NCBI GenBank assembly: GCA_964036295.1 | Contig: OZ038465.1 | Span: 4,223,167-4,287,166, forward strand | Origin: Plumapathes pennacea | Lineage: Eukaryota > Cnidaria > Anthozoa > Antipatharia > Myriopathidae | Length of the DNA stretch: 64,000 bases | Direction: 5' to 3' | Made by a program: the position numbers and the translations under genes | Notes under the pieces: generated by a model | What the model was told of the DNA's origin: nothing | What the model saw: only the letters and a program-made list of their open reading frames with translations | Databases searched by the model: none | Shown here: positions 24,035 through 45,481 of the stretch, piece by piece | How the letters are laid out: every line of letters begins with the position of its first letter | Position numbering within the stretch: position 1 is the first letter of the stretch

Positions 24035-24244
24035 CAGGCTTATGGTAATTTGCGAAACGAAACAACGAAACAGCAAAACAACGAAACAACGAAACAAAAA
24101 GTGGTAATTTGCGAAACAACGAAACAAGATATGCTAATTTGCCAGACAGGCGGTTGTTTAGCAAATTACCACTTTTTGTTTCGTTGTTTCGCTGTTTCGT
24201 TGTTTCGTTTCGTTTGTTTCGTTTGGCAAATTACCATAAGCCTG
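24035..24244. mobile_element. Palindromic hAT-like MITE with 5-bp target duplication
   Basis: Arms of about 85 bases are inverted copies around a loop of roughly 45 bases. Ends are CAGGCTTATGGTAATTTG and its complement. AAATG flanks both sides (24030-24034, 24245-24249). The arms are filled with GAAACAAC-type repeats. The 5-bp duplication and CAG..CTG ends match the style of the element at 15133. Confidence 0.7.
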
Positions 24245-25235
24245 AAATGCAGCTACTGTGCCGCTCTTTTGTAACGAAGGTGCTTCTACAGCTGTAACGC
24301 ATATCGAGGTTGACACAGCGAGGCAATTATGCTCGAAACTCAACACCGTTTGGTTCTGTGGAACATGTACGGATAAACTGGTTTTGGCTTGCGTTCTTAA
24401 GTTCACCGCGGAAATTTTGTGGATTCGATATTTGATGGATACCGCTACGCGATTGCAAATAACTCTGTCGCCGCTAATTATTTAGTCCCGACGAAACTTT
24501 CTGTGGCGACACAAAATACTTCTGGGAAGATAACAGGCCGAAAACGGAAATTTCCGCAAACAAATTTCTCTTACTTTGGCGCAAAAAATTAATCCTGATC
24601 AGACAGTATAACATATATGGGCGACCTTACAGCGGCCACGCAGCTTTGATTCTTTTTGCCTTCAGGAACCAGCTGCGAGCTTTACTCTAATACTGGTTCC
24701 TTCAAAATGACGCAGAAAGGTTCTTGCCCTGAGCGGACATTTTCATTCAAGGAGTCATGGTGAAGCTGACTTGATTGTCTGTCTGCTTCCCACGTATTTA
24801 TAGCTCATAGCAGTCAAGCAAAGTTCTGAGTATTTAATTGGTAATATGGCAGATTAACCACACCTTTCAAGGGATTCGGAGTTTTGGCCAAAAATTAGAA
24901 TTTGCGCAAAAATAGTGTAGAACACCTATATTTTTTTTGTCAAAAATGGCGGCAACTTTGTGCCACTGAAAGTGGACGTTTTACAATACATTTGTCTTCT
25001 TTTCTCTGGTTTTTGTCAAGGTATAGCGGTAAATATTAACAGTAACAATGATAATAAAGAAAAATAGAGTAAAACACTAATAAGCTTGTTGCCTTCAGTT
25101 GCATTATCACACTACATAAACAATGACAGAAAAACCTAATCTTATCCAAGTTATATTGCAGTGCAGTCGAATTAATCACGTTACAAAGAAAGTTATTTAA
25201 TTTAGGTTACACGTAGTTATCTATAACACACTTAA

Positions 25236-26822
25236 GGTATTAGGACTGGCTAAAATATGTTGTATTCAACCCTAATTTACTCACTATTGGCTAGTCACAC
25301 AAAAAAGAGGTGTTGCTCACATTAACCGGTGTAGGTTAGAGTTTATTATTTTTTATTAGAGGTGTCAAATTTCACAAACAATGCGTCAGAATCACCGCTT
25401 GAATCGCGGGCTCAAATTATAGCTATACTGGATTTTCTCCTCGACAAAATAATTTTCAAGGCATATTCAAATTGCAATATGTGACGTAAATTAGTCTCTA
25501 AAAAACGTAGGCAGCCCGGAGAAGAAAATTAATATCTGGCTTTGTAATATGTTCCCGAAGTTTTCAGCATTAGCCTCGCCTTTCGGCGGCCGTAATTCAG
25601 TCGTCTGTACACTTCGTGCTCCGGGCTGCCTACATCTTTTTTTAATTGATGTATTGCACAATTGCCCCAAGTTTTGTCGAGATCGGTTGTATATTACTCT
25701 TTCGGCGTAGCATTCTTCCGTGACAGTCCCCACAGGAAGTAGAATTTTGAGAACATTGCGCCGAATTGCAATCGTTCGCCTTGTCCCAAACCAGCGCCAT
25801 CTTTATATTTTGTTGAGAGACCGCTGTGCAACATATTCAACGAGTTTTCGTCGATTGTACCACGAACGGAAGCGAGCAACTTCGTCAACTAGTCGGCAGT
25901 CAAAGACAATGAACATGGCGTCGTAAACAAATGACGTCAAGCATAGCAACGACTCCAAGTCATGCGCATTGAGGATCTCACGCTTGAAACACGAAGCCAT
26001 GTTACGGATATCTCACGAAAGAAATAACCTTTGCCCCCGCAACAATGGAAACATTTAGTTCTTGAATAGATAAAGGAGATGCTTCACATTCTCGGCAGGC
26101 TTCAAAATATGAAAACGACCTTCCAGCTTTAATACCGTGATGGAAAACTAAACGAATGCTGATTAAAAACATGCGCCGAACAGTAAGAACACAGTTTCAG
26201 CTTTTTTTTTTCCCGACACTTGGCCGGTTTTCCCTTTGCTCTGACCGTAAGGAGCGCCAGGGTCGCTGCTTGCTACATTTCTATATGATCGCTGCTATTT
26301 CTGAATACGTACTTAGTATAGCGGCGATCATGTACATGCTTCAGCTTCATATGAGCATGCCAAACAAAGATCTTCAACCGCGCATGAATTTCGTGGGTCT
26401 GGCGAAGGATCATGCTCTTTGTATTTCGAGCGAAGAGCTCACAAAGCGAGGATGGAAAGAGGAGCAGTAGGGAAAGACCTCAGCTGGCGAAAACCAAGGC
26501 GGAAGGGCCTTTTAATCTAACCCCGCCATACTGTTTTCGTGGACACGCGTATCACACGAATGATCGAGGACACATATCGTGTTCGTCACTGAAAACACGC
26601 CACCACGCATGCCCAGAGAGCGCCACTGACCATAATTTCCGTTGGCTCCAGCATGGCGTATAAAAATAGCACACGTAGCAACCAACTTCAGCGGCAGATA
26701 TCTAGAAATCTGGTGATCAGATAGTCTTCATCTTTCGTATTTAATCCTTTATGATAATAATAATCAATGTAGTTAAGTAATATGGGCAGTTAATTTTTTG
26801 ACCCTGAGCCAGTCCTAACACC
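25236..26822. mobile_element. TTAA-flanked DNA element, about 1.6 kb
   Basis: Inverted ends GGTRTTAGGACTGGCT lie just inside TTAA on both sides (25232-25235, 26823-26826). TTAA targets are used by piggyBac and Kolobok families. No transposase frame is recognisable, so it is probably non-autonomous. A small inner palindrome (GTAGGCAGCCCGGAG near 25508 and its complement near 25618) lies inside. Confidence 0.65.
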
Positions 26823-27018
26823 TTAAGGTGCCCCCGGAGTTTCATCGGGCGCACTCGTCCATGACAAACTTTGGATTATAACTTTTGTGGCTTTTATGTG
26901 ATTCCTATATAACTTTGAGAAACGTTTTAGCTATTACTCGGCAATAATATGATAGAATTCGATTTAACTGGGGACAAAATATTTTTAGTGATATTATAGC
27001 TTAAGTGAACAGCACTTT

Positions 27019-27298
27019 TTAAACAAAATCGCACCCGGTAAAATATTTTTCCTGGCCGGGTAAAATTGTGAATCTCCTCTGAAAATCCTCCGCCGAGAGA
27101 TGTTTGGAACAGATTGCGGAGTTCTTAGAAGGCTCCCACTTTGCGCGCTTCAAGTTCACAAAGTCGATCCACTCTTTCCTCCTTTTCCGTGCTTGTTGGC
27201 GAACATCATCCATCAATGGAATGGAGTGCAAAGCGATATCATCCTCTAAGTTTGGGGTATTACTACACCCACTGGTCAACGGCACATCCGTTTGGCAT
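27019..27298 (-). pseudogene. THAP-domain fragment with a frameshift
   Basis: The minus-strand frame reads CSNTP...LHSIPL...RKEWIDF...WEPSKNSAICSKHLSAEDF, the spacing of a THAP (C2CH) DNA-binding domain. The usual start is visible as ATG at 27298 (MPNGCAVDQ) but in another frame, so one base shifts the reading near 27270. The frame stops after LPGQEKYFTGCDFV. It may be the 5' part of a decayed Kolobok- or P-type transposase or a host gene fragment. Confidence 0.6.
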
Positions 27299-27488
27299 TT
27301 TACTCACTATTCGTTCTATTTCGCTAATATTTGTCACTATCAGAATGTGAGCAAGTTTCCGGCCTTACCGGGATGACGTCACTCACTCGTTTTTAACCCG
27401 TTCTCCCGAATACGAAAAATCTCACGGTTTCATATGACGCGGACTGGTCCGAGCTGGTTTTACCGGAGTTTGAGGGGCCGTAAAATAA

Positions 27489-27790
27489 AGAGATTTTAAT
27501 CAATTCGCTTTATTTTTTCGAAAAAGTGCTTATAAATGCATGTAGGTTTTTAAAATTTCTGGAATCAGCTTATATTGACTTAAGACATATTTTAACCAAG
27601 TTTCAGAAAAATCGTCGGAGCAGAAGAGCGGAATTAATAAAACCATCAAAATTTCGATGATTTTGCCAAAACTTGGTTAAGGCATAAAGTCAATATCAAC
27701 TGATTCCAGAAATTTAACAAAAATACACCAGCAAAAGTATTTACTTAGTGTTTACTTTACTTTAGATTTTAATCAATTCGCTTTATTTTG
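27489..27790. mobile_element. Palindromic element between two 24-base direct repeats
   Basis: The sequence AGATTTTAATCAATTCGCTT occurs at about 27489 and again at about 27765. Between them is an inverted repeat (TTTCTGGAATCAG...TTAACCAAGTTT and its complement, about 27555-27720). The direct repeats are longer than usual target duplications. It lies in the 3' flank of receptor 2; an AATAAA on the minus strand falls inside near 27783. Confidence 0.45.
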
Positions 27791-27973
27791 ATTTTGTCAA
27801 CGCGTGCATGCACGGCTCTACATCTGGATATCGATGTATTCGGGTTCAGGAGTTATACAGTGTGTGCCTGTAACTGTCGCCACATTTTCCCGCGTAAAGG
27901 GAGCGTCGCTGTCTACCGTCGGTGGTATGGACAAAATATTGTTGTGAAGTTCCCGTTTCAAAGGACTATCGTT

Positions 27974-30900
27974 TCATTCGCCCAGAGATGTCGTTTTTCC
28001 TGCGTCGACTGGTTCCAGATATGCGGATGTGTCGTCCCCGATGTAGTCCGCATTAGGTGATGGGCCTGTAGAGTTAAACAAGTGCAATGGAAACTCCGGG
28101 TGTTCTGCGTAATCGTACGTCAGCGAACCTCTTGTAGTCGGGTTCATTTCTTCATACAAGGCGTCACGGTTAGTAGTGAGTTGTTCATTCACGGCGACAA
28201 AGTTGGACACTTGTTCATACCCGTCTAAGAACGGCGTATCTGGAATTGTTAATGCGAAAACAAGTATATTAATTAGGGGAGTTTGTAACCCAAAAATCAT
28301 CTTAGTCGGCTGAAGTATGTCAGTGTGCCTCTTACATTTGATTTTAGATTGCGAGGGTCGGATTGGTTTCATTTATTAGTTTTGCAGTACTGACTCTGGT
28401 ATGTAAATGGACGGTGTAAAACGTACCTGCTACTTCTCCCGGATTCATGATATTTTGATTCGTCGAGTCTGTATTATTAGCTGGCTCTATTTGCTGTGGG
28501 GTAATCCATCAACAGAAAATTATGTTAAACAGTTAATGAAGCGATGCCCGGATGCAGTTTCTCTCTAGCAGGTCCCATCGATTTCCTCTGTCTGTCTCTG
28601 TTTTACTAATATCTCCTCAAGGGAAAAATGTCACAGCAGGCATTTATTTTAGTCAGTCCGAGCTGTCACACGAGTGATATAGCTCCGCTCGGACGGGGGA
28701 TTTAACTCTATACCGTCAGCCTCGATTCAGATTGACGTAGGAACGTGCAGCATCGACACGCAAAAACATTCTGACTAACGAATATATAATCCTTGATCTT
28801 ACCTCGTAAACGGGACTTGGAGGTGGTGCTAAAAATAGAAATAAAAAAGTTATTTGTTAGTTAGTTGCCGCGCCAACTTTGGTGGAGGATCTGTCACGAG
28901 GCTGACGTGGAGTTAGCAAACGAGACAGTGTATTTACATTCATCGACATGAAACCGAAAATTTATGGTACAACTCGCGATTTGACATTTGTTTTTGTCCG
29001 CAGTGTGTGTGTGTCGATGTCTTTGTTTGTCTGTTTCAATTCATTCTATGGACACATTTCCCTTTTATATCTGATCCTCTAGTTAGCGTTGATTCTTACC
29101 ATGAACTTGATGCTCTTCTTCCTTCTGCCTGCGAATTAACAATTCAGAGTAATTGTGACTTCAAGGAATGGCTTTTGGACACAGAAACATCACACAGAGA
29201 GACTAATAGCCTTTTTTGTTTATGTTGCTATTTTTTAAAGCTTCTTTCTGTTTAAAATGCTTGCGTCCGCGGTGTCAAGCAACAGGCGAGAAAGTCTGGG
29301 TCGAGTCTCTTACCGGGATTTCCTGGCGCAGCAAACCTTGATAAGCACGAGAATGAAAACGATAAGGACCACGCAAACACCCACAGCTGCTCCGATGATG
29401 ATGCCGATTCTGGTCAAGTCTCTTTGTGGAGAGTTCGTGTTGCCAGTTTTTACTGGTTTTGTGTTCGTCTTTGTCGTGATGGTGGGCGATCGCGTGCTTG
29501 AGAGGTCCAGTGTTGTAGGAGGGTAGAATGTCGGCTTAGAGCCATTGACTGCGTGGAAAGAATATGCAAGTGAACTTCTGAAAGTGATCAAGGTAACCTT
29601 TTGCCTTTGCACGCTACACACAAATAGTTAAGCATCAGTGTGGAAGAGGGAGAATATTATCTATGTTTTTCCCAACGTAAGAGAATCTGGAATCTGTAGT
29701 CCAGATAAAATTTGCTGTTGAAACATGCCATAGGATGAGGTAACTGAATGTATTCTTGTGCCTTGCTCACACAACAGCAGATAATACAATTATTATTTTC
29801 ATACTCGGCCGTCCCACTAAGAGACGGGCGGTTATTTACTGATGAACGAAGGATAAACGTCCTCACATTTTTTCTTATCGCGATTGGAGGAATCAAACAG
29901 CGACTACTAAGATGTTGGCGTGTTAAGAACCTCCCCTTTAATAACTTTCCTTTGCTCGACGTTTTAAAATTTGGTTGTCCGATACATGCTTGTTTGGACT
30001 TCAAAAACCTCCAGACAATAAAGTCAGTCTCAATTAAATAAGCATCCGTTTCGGCAAAGGTACACGTGTCTACTGCTCTAAAGTAGGGATAGCCTTGGGT
30101 GAACATAGTGGTAAATTGATGTCACAAAAATATCTGAAAAATGGATTTTAGACAATTCTTTAAAATGCCCTGTCTAAAAAAAGTCACACAAAAAAACAAT
30201 AGCTCTTTAGCGCATTGAACAGATGTGGGCTAGTGAGGTTCAAATTGCTCAACACTAAACCCTCTTATTTGGTGTTGGTTCCTTTGATTTAGAACTGATG
30301 CTAAATAAGAGAGTTCAGTATGGAGCTATCTGGTTGCTGTCAGTAGGGTTAGCGATTTGAAACTTTGCACACGTTTGTGCAGTAGCTGTGTATGTTTAGA
30401 GATTCGAATGGAAAATTTTGCAAAATAACGACGTCACGCTTTATCACCACAGTACAGGGAACCCAACACGCTTGCACTCAATCAGGCGTAACATGCATAT
30501 TTAATGAGGCAATCTGCTCCACTAACTTGTTAATGTTCCACTGGCTTTAAAAATCAAGCAGCTTCTCACTCTCTGTACATCCTGCTGTGTCCTGGGACGG
30601 CAGTACACAGTAACTTTTATTATGTATCCTGCTCCTGCAGAGTCAAGGTCAGGACCACCACAAATCTGAAATGTTGGAAGAGGAGAGAAATGTCAGATCA
30701 CAGTGTCTGCATTTCTTTGCTCATATTGCATGTTATGGTATGTTTTTTTCCAAAGAAGGAGGATGGTGGCTCATGAGCTGGGCAATGCATTGTTAATCAG
30801 GTCTAGTAATCATTTACCAAAAAAGTCAGGTGTAAGTCCCATGCATTACTGTTTTCTTACAAAATATATAATTAATATTATCCTACTGCTACTAAGTTTG

Positions 30901-33191
30901 TCTTACACAAAAACATAATATATAAAAATGTAGGGTTTTTTTTTTTTGCTAGTCTTCATAAGACCTTCCAAGACCTGGTCAAGATCTTGCTAATTCAAAA
31001 TCGTATAAGATCTTGTAAGATTTTGTCACATTGTTCAAAGATCAGCAAAGATTTATCAGGCCAAGATCAGGTCAAGATCTAGCTTTTATTTTGGATAGGT
31101 ATATTGCAAAATACTGTTGAGCTGCTAGCTGCCAGATCTCAGATAAGATAAAGCCAAGATCATAGCTAAAATCCTGCAAGATCTTAGCTAAGATTTTCAA
31201 CATGGAAACTACAGTCTACTACATGCCATTCTCATGAAACCACAACCACAAGCTGTACTTTTTTGGCACCTTACTGTGCATATATAAAATAATTCACCTG
31301 CAGAGAAGATCCATTGATAGACACTGGACTGATTCTTTTATCTCCTGGAGAAGATACTGGTAGCTCTTTGGGCTTCCAAGAGCCGGCCGAATCAAGAATC
31401 TTGACGCTAGCCTTAGCAGACTTTGGAATGCTACACATTAAAACATTTGGACTTAGCACAAATCTATAGCGATGCGGAGATTTGTTTCGAAGATTAATGA
31501 GCTGAAGATAATCATCCCCATTGTTTGGGTCATGCCAGTCCATGCATCCATTCGCTGTAAACAAGAATTTTATACATTAGCCACCTTTAGTAGGCCTGGC
31601 AGTAAAATATGTGTCTGAATGGTCTGGAAATTATTTATAACTGACTAGCTGAGATGATAAGGGTGTTGACCAGAATCTATGTTGAAGCTTTTGAACCAAG
31701 AGGCCATAGGTTCAATTCCTATGCTGGCATAACAGTATTCAAAGTTATATAATATTATTTTTACTATTTAAGAGGTTTTCCACTGTAAATTCGAGCAATG
31801 TACACAACAAGTCTATCAGAAAAAGAAGCACTATTTCTGTGATTTATTGTGATTTCCTAGTTTGATTGTGTAAGACGATCATGCATGAGTAACACTGAAA
31901 AAATTCAAGAAGAGCAACTTGGGAAGATGCGAGTCTTTTTGGTTGCCTTCCTAGCTCAAGATGTGCAATAATACATGTGTGTGTTATCATCGTAAAATAA
32001 GGATTTGATAGGAATATTCGTCCTCCTGTTTCTTGAAGAGTTTTGTGAATTATCTTTCCGTGTTACATTGAAAGATGCCTGCAGGCATCAAGATCTTCAA
32101 GGAAGTGGCAAAAAATTCTCAATCACAAATAAATTGTGTTGGACACTAGTCGTTTTGTTTTACTCTGATCATTACTTGGGTTTACAGTGGAACATTACAA
32201 ATTCACAGTGATGTTAGCGGTCGGTGTCACGCTTTAATAAGTGTAAACACAAGCAAGTAATTACGCTCTTTCACCTCACAGAGATTTTAAAGGCGTTCTC
32301 TAGCAGTTTCTTCGGACCCTCAGACCTCTTGGACTTCACTCTGACTTCACGCGCATTACATATTCCCTAATTCCTATTCTCAGTTAAAGGCAATTTCGTT
32401 CAGTTCTGAAGCCGTACGGCGAGGTAACTTCTCCTTCACAGATAAAGATTTACTAACGTCTGGATGGAGGAATACGTGACGCGTTTTTTCGCGTAACGTA
32501 CACTATAATACGAAAAAATATATGAAATCAATTCAAAATCAGCCAATTTAAAGATAAAAACGTCCCAGGCAATAGAAAATTGTATTTTTGTCAGATTAGA
32601 AAATATTCTCCAGATTTCAGCTGTACGCCCGTGCGTACGTGCGTATATGGTAGCTACTCCCCTGTTTTCGTTTACCTATATACAGAGGAATGTTTCTTCG
32701 TTTAGCTTCCTGAGCAGAAAAACATTTTACGTGCTTAACTTGAGCCTTTAATTAGACACCCGGGAAACATCACAAGAAATGTAATGTTTCCTCGTTTAGC
32801 CTAAATCAGCCTAAAAACAACAATGCGGCATACATTGCATTGGCATGTGTACACAATATTGTATGCACGCACGTACACCATGAATAAACAATTCTATGAA
32901 TTATTCTTCATACAACTTACCCGCAATGATATCACGACCAACAGTGCATTCTCCCTTATTTATCTGAAAGACTGAGTTTGATGGACGACACTCACAGGTT
33001 TGAGTTCCGAAGCATTGCGCCTTTTTCGAAGAGCATATTTTACATTCCTCTGTGAACCGATCTTGGTGATGCCGAGTAACATTTAACGACGCCAAATCAC
33101 CGCTTGTAGTCTCAAGCATAAAGCACAGAAGAAGATAAAACAGAATAGATGCTCTGAATGCTGCCATCTCGTGACCTCTAGCACCCACCAT
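27974..33191 (-). CDS. Receptor 2: same ectodomain as receptor 1, different stalk, helix and tail
   Basis: Eight exons join in phase: 32921-33191, 31298-31554, 30527-30665, 29314-29548, 29100-29128, 28803-28828, 28427-28493, 27974-28239 (429 aa). The first three exons are near-identical to those of receptor 1 (signal peptide, LNVTR Cys-rich part, ectodomain). Exon 4 is unrelated to receptor 1: a Thr-rich stalk plus the helix (IGIIIGAAVGVCVVLIVFIL) and KVCCARKSR. The short tail has VYEQI, GYEQV, LYEEM, TYDYAEH, DYIGD and AYLEP before the stop. VYEQI fits an ITIM-like YxxI. The tiny 29-base exon at 29100 was found because it is needed to keep the frame between two other exons. Function as a surface receptor is inferred. 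Confidence 0.75.
30950..31205. repeat. Cluster of AGATCT-type palindromes (duplicate)
   Basis: Second copy of the AAGATCTTG cluster at 12178-12430, inside intron 2 of receptor 2. Confidence 0.65.
31641..31731 (+). mobile_element. tRNA-like SINE candidate (copy 2)
   Basis: Duplicate of 12875-12965, with the same A-box-like and B-box-like stretches, in intron 1 of receptor 2. Confidence 0.4.
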
Positions 33192-34015
33192 CTGCGCCAC
33201 GACTCATGCCTTGTAATCTGATCTTCTTGTAAATCATGTGATCTCCTGCTGAGGAAATGCCTTTGGGAACGCTGTGCTATGCATCATTAAAAAGTTAACG
33301 TTTGTCATTCGTTTATGTACAGTACTGCAGGTACTGTATTACGTACCCGTTTGACCGTCTGTCATAACTTTTCCATATTTGGTTTTCTGGCTGAGTGGTA
33401 ACCACTGGTAGTTAGTCAAGCAGGCTCAAGGTCAAGCTTCAACTCATTGCGTCACATTGCTCGGGTTCTACACAAATTATTTATGGAGGTAGAGCAAGAA
33501 AACTTCGTTTTAACTTCCTGTATTTTAAAAGCATAAAGTTTAATCGATCAATTTACTCTTATTTCTCGCGGCCGGCTGTCTAAAATATCAAAAATTGCAG
33601 CATACCGACAGCTTCTTTATAGCATAGCTCGAGGAAGGTTTCCTGAAAGTTCATACGACCGTAAACCAAAAATAAGCATTTCCCGAAAAATGCAAAGGCT
33701 GCAGCTTTCTTCTCAAAAATGGCCGGTTTTATCAAAAAGGTTTACCACCTGGCTCACTTCTCTGCAAACATTCACTGGTTTGGCCCGCGGCACTGTGGAT
33801 ACTTCTGTGTTATGAAGTATGCCGTATATATATTGCACATATGATTTCTAGAGAAATAGCAAGAAAACTACGCATTAGCTTTAAACATATTTTGTTTAAA
33901 AAGCGTCAGCGATGGTTTATGATATATTTTCAAACTGTACGCAAAGGAAAATCATGATAGTTACCATGGCGATGATGACGCCGATGTATAGCCGGAAAAC
34001 AGTAAAGAAACGTAC
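33192..34015. other. Spacer between receptor 2 and receptor 3
   Basis: Only about 825 bases separate the receptor 2 start from the receptor 3 stop. It should hold the receptor 2 promoter and the receptor 3 3' UTR. It is the copy-2 partner of 14399-16045 without the hAT-like insertion; the empty target TTTAT is at 33916-33920. No other gene is visible. Confidence 0.5.
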
Positions 34016-44145
<10,130 letters not shown>

Positions 44146-45481
44146 CAAGCTTTATCAGGAGCAACTTGAAAGGCAGATGACTTGCAAACGAGAACCAGAA
44201 TAAACACGGCCCGATGATCAGGTGTAGTGACTGTAAGTTGATATAGTTGTAACATGTTCCGCTTTCAGTGACGTCAAACACTACTGTAAAAACAGCCGCC
44301 TACCGTCAGCTAGGGGAACGGGTCGCACGTCAGATGCTTTCAGCGCGTTTCAGTTCTGTCTGGTGTGGTGAAATTTGCGGTCCAGTACTCGTCCATACTT
44401 GCGCAAACCCTGCATTTGTTTTGCGGCCTTTTGTTTGTTTGTTTGATTTTTTTTTAGGGGGGGGGGGGGGGGGGCGCCAAAGTTGTGCATACATCACGTA
44501 TGGGGACCGCATGCTGGAAAAGGCGGGAGCCCGCCGCCCGGATCTGAAAACCTTTACCTTGGTATCAGCCCAAAATATACGATCTTTCGACCCTATTGCA
44601 GCACCTGCATCCCAAAATCTTCTCCCTTTTCAGACCTGTATTCCGATACTTTCGGCCCATTTTTAAAATATTAAAATACCAAAGTAGCCTGAACCCGTAT
44701 TCAAGACCAGAGAGACATCTATTACCCTATTTCAGACTAAAACGCACAGACCTACGTCACTTTCGATCAGGTATTTGGGATACTGTATAAATCTCGTCAC
44801 TTTTATTTATTCATTAATATGGCTGCTTTCATCTTTGCTAAGTAGTTTAATAGTCTTACAACCGTTGTGAGCCCGGGAAAGATTCCCTGGCCCAAGAAAA
44901 ACACTACATCCACCTATCTTGTAACCGCCATCAATAACTTGATTGCTCGTTTGGGCCATGAACGGCCTGGTTATGTCTACATTATAAATTATTTGACGCA
45001 GCTTTACTTTTATGAATAGCACCTGATTCATTCGTCAATTATATTGTTATAAACACAAAGAAATAGAAAAATATTAAAAAGCTGCAATCTGTATACAAAA
45101 CTAGTTGTGGTGCTCGCGAAACCTTACTATTGCATGAACCGCACACAAAAAACATTAATTATGATCACTGGTTTTTGCATTTATGGCCACTGTTAAAAGT
45201 TATCATCAATAAATTGCTACCGTACCTGCAATTTTTTTTACGGTTGTAAGAAGTAAAAATAACCGAACGATTCATGACTTTTGTCACGAAATTAATGTTC
45301 TCAGTTAGGTAAGAACGAAATTTACACGATATTAAGAACAGTTTGACAATGCAACGATTTTACTGGGGGGGGGGGGGGGGGGGGAGGAGGGGGGATTTGT
45401 TTATTTCACTGTGCAAATGCCCGGGGTTCCTTAGGGTCACACCCTCCCTCCCGAGTCCGCGGGTCGCCTCTGATAAGTGCG
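44146..45481. other. Spacer between receptor 3 and receptor 4
   Basis: It holds the receptor 3 promoter side and the receptor 4 3' UTR. A minus-strand AATAAA lies near 45401-45406, about 80 bases past the receptor 4 stop. Poly-G runs lie at 44457-44473 and 45367-45384. The stretch 44480-44780 looks like an old dispersed repeat, but I could not define its ends. No coding exon was found. Confidence 0.45.
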
